DNA from: an uncultured Bacteroidales bacterium
Lineage (GTDB): Bacteria; Bacteroidota; Bacteroidia; Bacteroidales; JAUNSR01
Reading direction: 5' to 3'
DNA: 9,026 nt
Assembly (NCBI GenBank): GCA_947074245.1
Contig: CAMTOW010000060.1
Location: 1-9,026, forward strand
Shown here: positions 5,532-9,026 of the stretch, piece by piece
Position numbering within the stretch: the first letter of the stretch is position 1
Layout: each line of letters starts with the position of its first letter
Notes under the pieces: model-generated
Databases searched by the model: none
Told to the model about the DNA's origin: nothing
Seen by the model: the letters and a program-made list of their open reading frames with translations, nothing else
Made by a program: the position numbers and the translations under genes

Positions 5532-7091
5532 ATGGCATCAGGTAACAGACTGACCCCGCGCCAAAAGATGATCAATCTGATGTATATCGTCTTTCTGGCA
5601 ATGGTCGCGCTCAATGTTTCGTCCGACGTACTGAACGGCTTCAAGCAGGTCGAAGACAGTTTGGCGAAATCGAACGCGGGCATCATGTCGAAGAATCAGA
5701 AATTATACGCCGAACTGGGACAGCTGAAAGAGAGCAACCCCGAAAAGGCTACCGTTTGGTATGAAAAAGCGGTCGGTGTGCGCTCGATGACCGACTCGTT
5801 GTATAATTACATCGAATACATCAAAGAGAGTATCGTGAAGAACGCCGACGGAAAAGACGGAGACGTCAATAAGATCCAGCGGCGAGACAATATCGAGGCG
5901 ACCAATTTCATCATGCTTTCGCCCGCAGTGGGAGAAGGTCGTAAATTGTGTAACGCGATCGATGAATACCGTGAAGCGGTAAACGGGCTGGTTTCGGCGC
6001 GCGAATCGCAGGTGATCAACAGTTGGTTGAGCACCGAACTGCCCGAAAATGCGATTTCCGACGGAAAGACCTGGCAGTCGTCGATGTTCGAGAACGTGCC
6101 GGTTTCGGCGGCGATCACGGTATTGACCAAATTGCAGGGAGATATCCGCAACGCGGAAGGGGAAGTGCTCGGCGTGCTCAAATCGGGCGTGGATGAGGGC
6201 GACCTTCGCGTGAACCGGATCAATGCGTTCGTAATTCCTTCGTCGCGCAACGTAATGCGCGGTTCGAAATATTCGGCACAGATCGTGCTGGCTGCGATCG
6301 ACTCGACGCAGACGCCCGACGTGTTCGTCAACGGAAAGAAACTCGAAGGCCAAGTCAACGGCTATTATGAGACGGTGGCAGGCAGCGTAGGTACGCAAAA
6401 GCTGGAAGGGTATATTGAAGTGCCTCTTCCCGACGGCAGCCGCGAACAACTTCCGTTTGCCACATCGTATGTCGTATCCGAACCTTCGGCGACGGTATCG
6501 AATACGATGATGAACGTGATGTATGCGGGTATCGACAACCCGATCAGTATCTCGGTGCCGGGTATTCCGCTGAGCCAGATGAACGCCTCGATGACCAACG
6601 GCTCGCTTACGCGCAACGGCAACGGATGGACGGCCAAACCGGCTAAAGTGGGGCAGGAATCGGTGATCACCGTGACCGCTCAGTCGGAAGGACGCTCGGT
6701 GACGGTAGCCAATACGGCTTTCCGCATCCGTCAGCTTCCGGATCCGATGCCTTATATCGCCTACAACGATGATAAAGGAACTTCCAAGAAATACAAAGGA
6801 GGAGCGCCGTTTTCGAAAGCGTATCTTCTGAAGTCCGATGGAATCAGCGCGGCGATCGATGACGATCTGCTGAACGTGAACTTCCGCGTATTGGGCTTCG
6901 AAATGGTGTTCTTCGATTCGATGGGCAACGCGTTGCCCGAAGTTTCGGAAGGTGCCTCTTTCTCTCAGCGACAAAAAGAGGCCTTGCGCCGCCTGAGTCG
7001 CGGTAAACGTTTTTACATTTCCCGCGTACGCGCGGTCGGTCCGGATGGAATCGAACGTACGCTTTCGCCCATCGAGGTGATTGTCAATTAA
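5532..7091 (+). CDS. gldM: T9SS motor/shaft protein GldM (PorM)
   Basis: This 519-residue protein is the partner of GldL. It has one membrane helix and a long periplasmic shaft that contacts the GldK/GldN ring. The N-terminus LTPRQKMINLMYIVFLAMVA (7-26) is strongly conserved, and Arg10 matches the Arg9 of F. johnsoniae GldM that is thought to interact with the GldL glutamate. The helix runs to about residue 33. By analogy with known GldM/PorM structures, the periplasmic part divides into a helical D1 (about 34-225) and three beta-rich domains: D2 from about 226 (NAFVIPSSRNVMRGSKYSAQ), D3 from about 316 (EPSATVSNTMMNVMYAGIDN) and D4 from about 400 to the end (LPDPMPYIA ... LSPIEVIVN). The length is normal and there are no breaks. 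It starts 16 bases after gldL and ends 13 bases before gldN. Confidence 0.95.
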   Translation: MASGNRLTPRQKMINLMYIVFLAMVALNVSSDVLNGFKQVEDSLAKSNAGIMSKNQKLYAELGQLKESNPEKATVWYEKAVGVRSMTDSLYNYIEYIKESIVKNADGKDGDVNKIQRRDNIEATNFIMLSPAVGEGRKLCNAIDEYREAVNGLVSARESQVINSWLSTELPENAISDGKTWQSSMFENVPVSAAITVLTKLQGDIRNAEGEVLGVLKSGVDEGDLRVNRINAFVIPSSRNVMRGSKYSAQIVLAAIDSTQTPDVFVNGKKLEGQVNGYYETVAGSVGTQKLEGYIEVPLPDGSREQLPFATSYVVSEPSATVSNTMMNVMYAGIDNPISISVPGIPLSQMNASMTNGSLTRNGNGWTAKPAKVGQESVITVTAQSEGRSVTVANTAFRIRQLPDPMPYIAYNDDKGTSKKYKGGAPFSKAYLLKSDGISAAIDDDLLNVNFRVLGFEMVFFDSMGNALPEVSEGASFSQRQKEALRRLSRGKRFYISRVRAVGPDGIERTLSPIEVIVN

Positions 7092-7104
7092 ATTTATTGC
7101 TTGT

Positions 7105-8196
7105 ATGAAATCCTGTAAGAAAATACTTCCGCTTATTCTGCTGTGTCTCTCGCCGATGGTGTCGGCACAGGTGAAGAAGTTGCAGACGGATAAGAACGAC
7201 CGTCAGAATTCCGATATGTCGGTGCGTGCCCGTTCGTTTTACGAAAGCACCGCCAAGGATGCGCAAAACGCTTCCTGGTCGCGTGTGATCTATCGCGAAC
7301 TGGATCTGCAGAACGGCCCGAACGCCTCGCTTTATTTCCCGGAAGATCCGATCGACGGACAGACCAATCTGTTCCGTCTGCTCATAACGCTCATGGCCGA
7401 TAATAAGCTGAAGGCGTATGAATATCTTGACGGACGCGAGATCTTTACCGATCGCTATCAGCTCAATGTGAAGGATATGCTCGATAAGTTCCATATCATC
7501 TACGAAGAGCAGGCCTCACGCGGCAGCAAGGCGCCCGTGTATATGATCGATGAAAGCGACGTGCCGTGCAATGAGGTGCGCAGCTACTACATCAAGGAGC
7601 GTTGGGTATTCGACCAACAGGGATCGATGTTCTTCTCGCAGATCGAAGCGATCTGTCCGATCCTGCACCGTACGGGCGATTTCGGCGGAGACGTGACGAA
7701 ATACCCGATGTTCTGGTTGCCATACGAGTCGGTTCGTCCGTACCTTTCGCAACATCAGATCATGTCGGAAGGGATGAATAATACGTTGCGCTATACGTTC
7801 GACGATTTCTTTACCCTGCGTCAATACAAAGGGGATATCTATAAAACTTTGAATCTGCGCAATCAGTCGCTCATGCAGCAGTATCCGAACGCCGACTCGC
7901 TGAAGATGGCGCGCGAGCAGATCGAGAAGGATCTGCAATCGTTCGAAAAGGCATTGTGGGTTTCCGCTCCGGTTGAGGCTGAAGCGGCGCCGAAAGCGAA
8001 AGCGGCTAAAAACGAAGTGATCGTAGCGATTGAGGGAACCGAGCTGAGTCAGGAACAGGCGGTTCAGAAAGAGGAAAAAAGCGTTCGTCCGGCGAGCACA
8101 CGCTCCAACCCGCGGGCGAAGTCGTCGAGCTCTTCGTCGAAATCATCCAAAAGCAGCGGCAGCGCTCCGGTACGTTCGGTGCGCCGCACAAGATAA
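7105..8196 (+). CDS. gldN: T9SS ring protein GldN (PorN)
   Basis: This 363-residue periplasmic protein binds GldK to build the outer-membrane-linked ring. It has a Sec signal peptide (KKILPLILLCLSPMVSA, 5-21) with a likely cut after Ala21. The folded GldN core runs from about 45 to 285, with SWSRVIYRELDL (58-69), the NLFRLL segment (88-93), YYIKERWVFDQ (161-171), FWLPYESVRPYL (203-214) and FDDFFTLRQYKGDIYK (232-247). The last 78 residues (about 286-363) are low-complexity: an Ala/Lys/Glu part, then a Ser/Lys/Arg stretch with about ten serines between 340 and 353, ending SVRRTR. I chose ATG at 7105; the in-frame TTG at 7081 would overlap gldM and put eight residues before the signal peptide. 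It is the last operon gene, followed by a strong hairpin. Confidence 0.94.
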   Translation: MKSCKKILPLILLCLSPMVSAQVKKLQTDKNDRQNSDMSVRARSFYESTAKDAQNASWSRVIYRELDLQNGPNASLYFPEDPIDGQTNLFRLLITLMADNKLKAYEYLDGREIFTDRYQLNVKDMLDKFHIIYEEQASRGSKAPVYMIDESDVPCNEVRSYYIKERWVFDQQGSMFFSQIEAICPILHRTGDFGGDVTKYPMFWLPYESVRPYLSQHQIMSEGMNNTLRYTFDDFFTLRQYKGDIYKTLNLRNQSLMQQYPNADSLKMAREQIEKDLQSFEKALWVSAPVEAEAAPKAKAAKNEVIVAIEGTELSQEQAVQKEEKSVRPASTRSNPRAKSSSSSSKSSKSSGSAPVRSVRRTR

Positions 8197-8221
8197 GATC
8201 TACCGAGCAGTAGAATATCCG

Positions 8222-8237
8222 TCGGCAAAACTGCCGA
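8222..8237 (+). repeat. Short perfect hairpin after gldN
   Basis: TCGGCA (8222-8227) pairs with TGCCGA (8232-8237) around the loop AAAC. There is no T-run, so alone it is unlikely to terminate transcription. It lies 25 bases after the gldN stop and just before the main terminator, where it could help protect the 3' end of the transcript; that role is inference. Confidence 0.5.
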
Positions 8238-8243
8238 TTATGG

Positions 8244-8292
8244 AAAAAGCCATTCCGAAGCGCGTTGTCGCATCTTTCGGAATGGCTTTTTT
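8244..8292. terminator. Bidirectional terminator between gldN and HTH-cupin gene
   Basis: AAAAAGCCATTCCGAA (8244-8259) pairs perfectly over 16 bases with its complement at 8276-8291, around a 16-base loop. The loop can itself pair GCG (8260-8262) with CGC (8269-8271). Both arms end in A/T runs (T at 8287-8292 for the plus strand, the complement of A at 8244-8248 for the minus strand), so it should stop transcription from both directions. It lies 47 bases past the gldN stop and about 30 bases past the stop of the convergent gene, exactly where a shared terminator is expected. Confidence 0.92.
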
Positions 8293-8321
8293 ATTGGGTG
8301 TCGTTTCGATTGGAAAACGAA

Positions 8322-8894
8322 TCATACGGGCGTATAGAGTACGGCGAGGAGTTTGGCTCCGTGTTCGTTGCAGGCGTTCATGATATGCGGAACAACTGCG
8401 TCGTAATAGATGCTGTCGCCCTGATTCAGCGAATAGGTCTCATCGCCATAGGTGATGCGTACGCACCCTTCGAGAACGAGGATGAACTCTTCCCCTTCGT
8501 GAGAAGATAAGACGATATCCGCGTCCTGCATCGGCTCCAGACTGATCAGGAACGGCTCCATGTGGCGTCCGCTCTTGTTGTTGGAAAGCGACCGGTAGGT
8601 CATGTGTTTGCAGGATTCGGGATTGTATCGGATCACGCCGTCGTTGTCACAGTCTCCTTTGCGGCATACGACCGGACCGTTCTGCTCGCTTTCGTCGAGA
8701 AAGGTTCCGACGCGTACACCCAATGCGCGGGCTATTTTAATGAGCGGGGCAAGGGAGGGTATCTCCGTGTTTTCCTCAATCTGTTTGATCTGTTGTTCGG
8801 TCAGTTTGCATTTTTCACAAAGCTCTTCATAGGAGATGTTCTTCTCTTCGCGAATCGCTTTTACTCTTTTGCCGATTATTTTGTTTTTCCCCAT
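8322..8894 (-). CDS. HTH-XRE/cupin transcriptional regulator
   Basis: This 190-residue protein combines an N-terminal XRE-type helix-turn-helix (about 6-64: IGKRVKAIREEKNISYEELC, then LTEQQIKQIEENTEIPSL and IARALGVRVGTFL) with a C-terminal cupin barrel (about 112-188). The cupin has HEGEEFILVLEG (132-143) and GDSIYYDAVVPHIMN (159-173). His132, Glu136 and His170 could bind a metal, although the first of the usual two histidines is Ser here. Proteins of this type sense a small ligand with the cupin and regulate neighbouring metabolic genes; the ligand is unknown. The linker carries Cys77, Cys82 and Cys95, and the HTH carries Cys26-x2-Cys29. The upstream side runs off the contig, so its target operon is not visible. 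It converges on gldN and is probably unrelated to the T9SS. Start: the Met-Gly-Lys-Asn at 8894 gives the usual HTH spacing. Confidence 0.92.
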   Translation of the reverse strand: MGKNKIIGKRVKAIREEKNISYEELCEKCKLTEQQIKQIEENTEIPSLAPLIKIARALGVRVGTFLDESEQNGPVVCRKGDCDNDGVIRYNPESCKHMTYRSLSNNKSGRHMEPFLISLEPMQDADIVLSSHEGEEFILVLEGCVRITYGDETYSLNQGDSIYYDAVVPHIMNACNEHGAKLLAVLYTPV

Positions 8895-9009
8895 CGCAGA
8901 CTCTTTTTTAAAGATTTATGGTTAATGTATCGTTTCAGTTGCGGGCTAGATGATTCCCGTCTATAAATTTATATAAAAATGATATATGTAATCCTATTGG
9001 GAGGCAGAT
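8895..9009. other. Upstream region of the HTH-cupin gene
   Basis: These 115 bases are AT-rich, most strongly at about 8962-8993, and must hold the promoter of the minus-strand regulator. On the minus strand TAAATTTA matches the -7 consensus except for its last base, but no -33 box lies at the right distance. I found no clear inverted-repeat operator. Confidence 0.4.
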
Positions 9010-9026
9010 AGATCGGAAGAGCGTCG
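9010..9026. other. Illumina adapter remnant at contig end
   Basis: The last 17 bases, AGATCGGAAGAGCGTCG, equal the start of the standard Illumina TruSeq read-through adapter (AGATCGGAAGAGC core followed by GTCG). This is untrimmed adapter, not genomic sequence. Native sequence should be taken as ending near 9009. Confidence 0.95.

Noticed and set aside
5703..6974. Minus-strand open frame of 423 codons opposite gldM
   Set aside because: Its product is rich in His and Arg with no recognisable domain, and it lies entirely within gldM, whose translation is clearly genuine. It is an antisense shadow of codon bias.
7081..7104. TTG start for gldN overlapping gldM
   Set aside because: ATG at 7105 gives a normal signal peptide and a 13-base gap like those elsewhere in the operon.
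8562..8966. Plus-strand open frame opposite the HTH-cupin gene
   Set aside because: The opposite strand encodes an intact two-domain regulator. This frame is rich in Phe and Val without a domain and crosses the regulator's start.
1..9026. CRISPR array, tRNA, rRNA, insertion sequence, phage or defence genes
   Set aside because: No spaced direct repeats, tRNA-like cloverleaf, transposase motif or nuclease/toxin domain was seen on either strand.

Overview
The window reads as a complete contig from a member of the Bacteroidota, most likely the order Bacteroidales. The evidence is a type IX secretion system (T9SS) gene cluster in porP-gldK-gldL-gldM-gldN order (found only in this phylum), promoters of the Bacteroidota type (TTTG plus TAnnTTTG, with no clear Shine-Dalgarno sequences), and a 73-residue DUF2795 protein typical of the phylum. 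I cannot resolve the genus. The last 17 bases match Illumina adapter sequence, so the right edge is a technical end.

Layout. Bases 1-186 hold no gene I can support. Bases 187-921 (+) encode a SAM-methyltransferase-fold protein with a degenerate cofactor loop. Bases 922-1215 are non-coding with weak repeats. Bases 1216-1779 (+) encode a PduO-type ATP:cob(I)alamin adenosyltransferase. A good promoter in its 3' end (1769-1799) drives a small acidic DUF2795 protein (1851-2072), which is closed by a strong intrinsic terminator (2103-2135). A second TAnnTTTG element (2159-2166) then precedes the five-gene T9SS operon (2212-8196), whose genes are 4 to 16 bases apart. The operon ends at a long, perfect, bidirectional hairpin (8244-8292) shared with a convergent minus-strand gene, an HTH-cupin transcriptional regulator (8322-8894).

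How the genes work together. GldL and GldM form the proton-driven inner-membrane motor. GldM spans the periplasm to a ring made of the lipoprotein GldK and its partner GldN under the outer membrane, and PorP is an associated outer-membrane beta-barrel. Together they power export of proteins with C-terminal T9SS signals, and gliding in motile relatives. Motor residues known from Flavobacterium johnsoniae (GldL Lys and Glu, GldM Arg) have clear equivalents here, so the motor looks functional. GldK has the formylglycine-generating-enzyme fold but no cysteines at the catalytic positions, as expected of a structural ring protein.

I do not see an undescribed system. The points most worth a second look are the adapter at the right end, the cysteine-rich linker of the HTH-cupin regulator, the long basic/serine tail of GldN, the degenerate methyltransferase loop, and the promoter and terminator arrangement isolating the T9SS operon.
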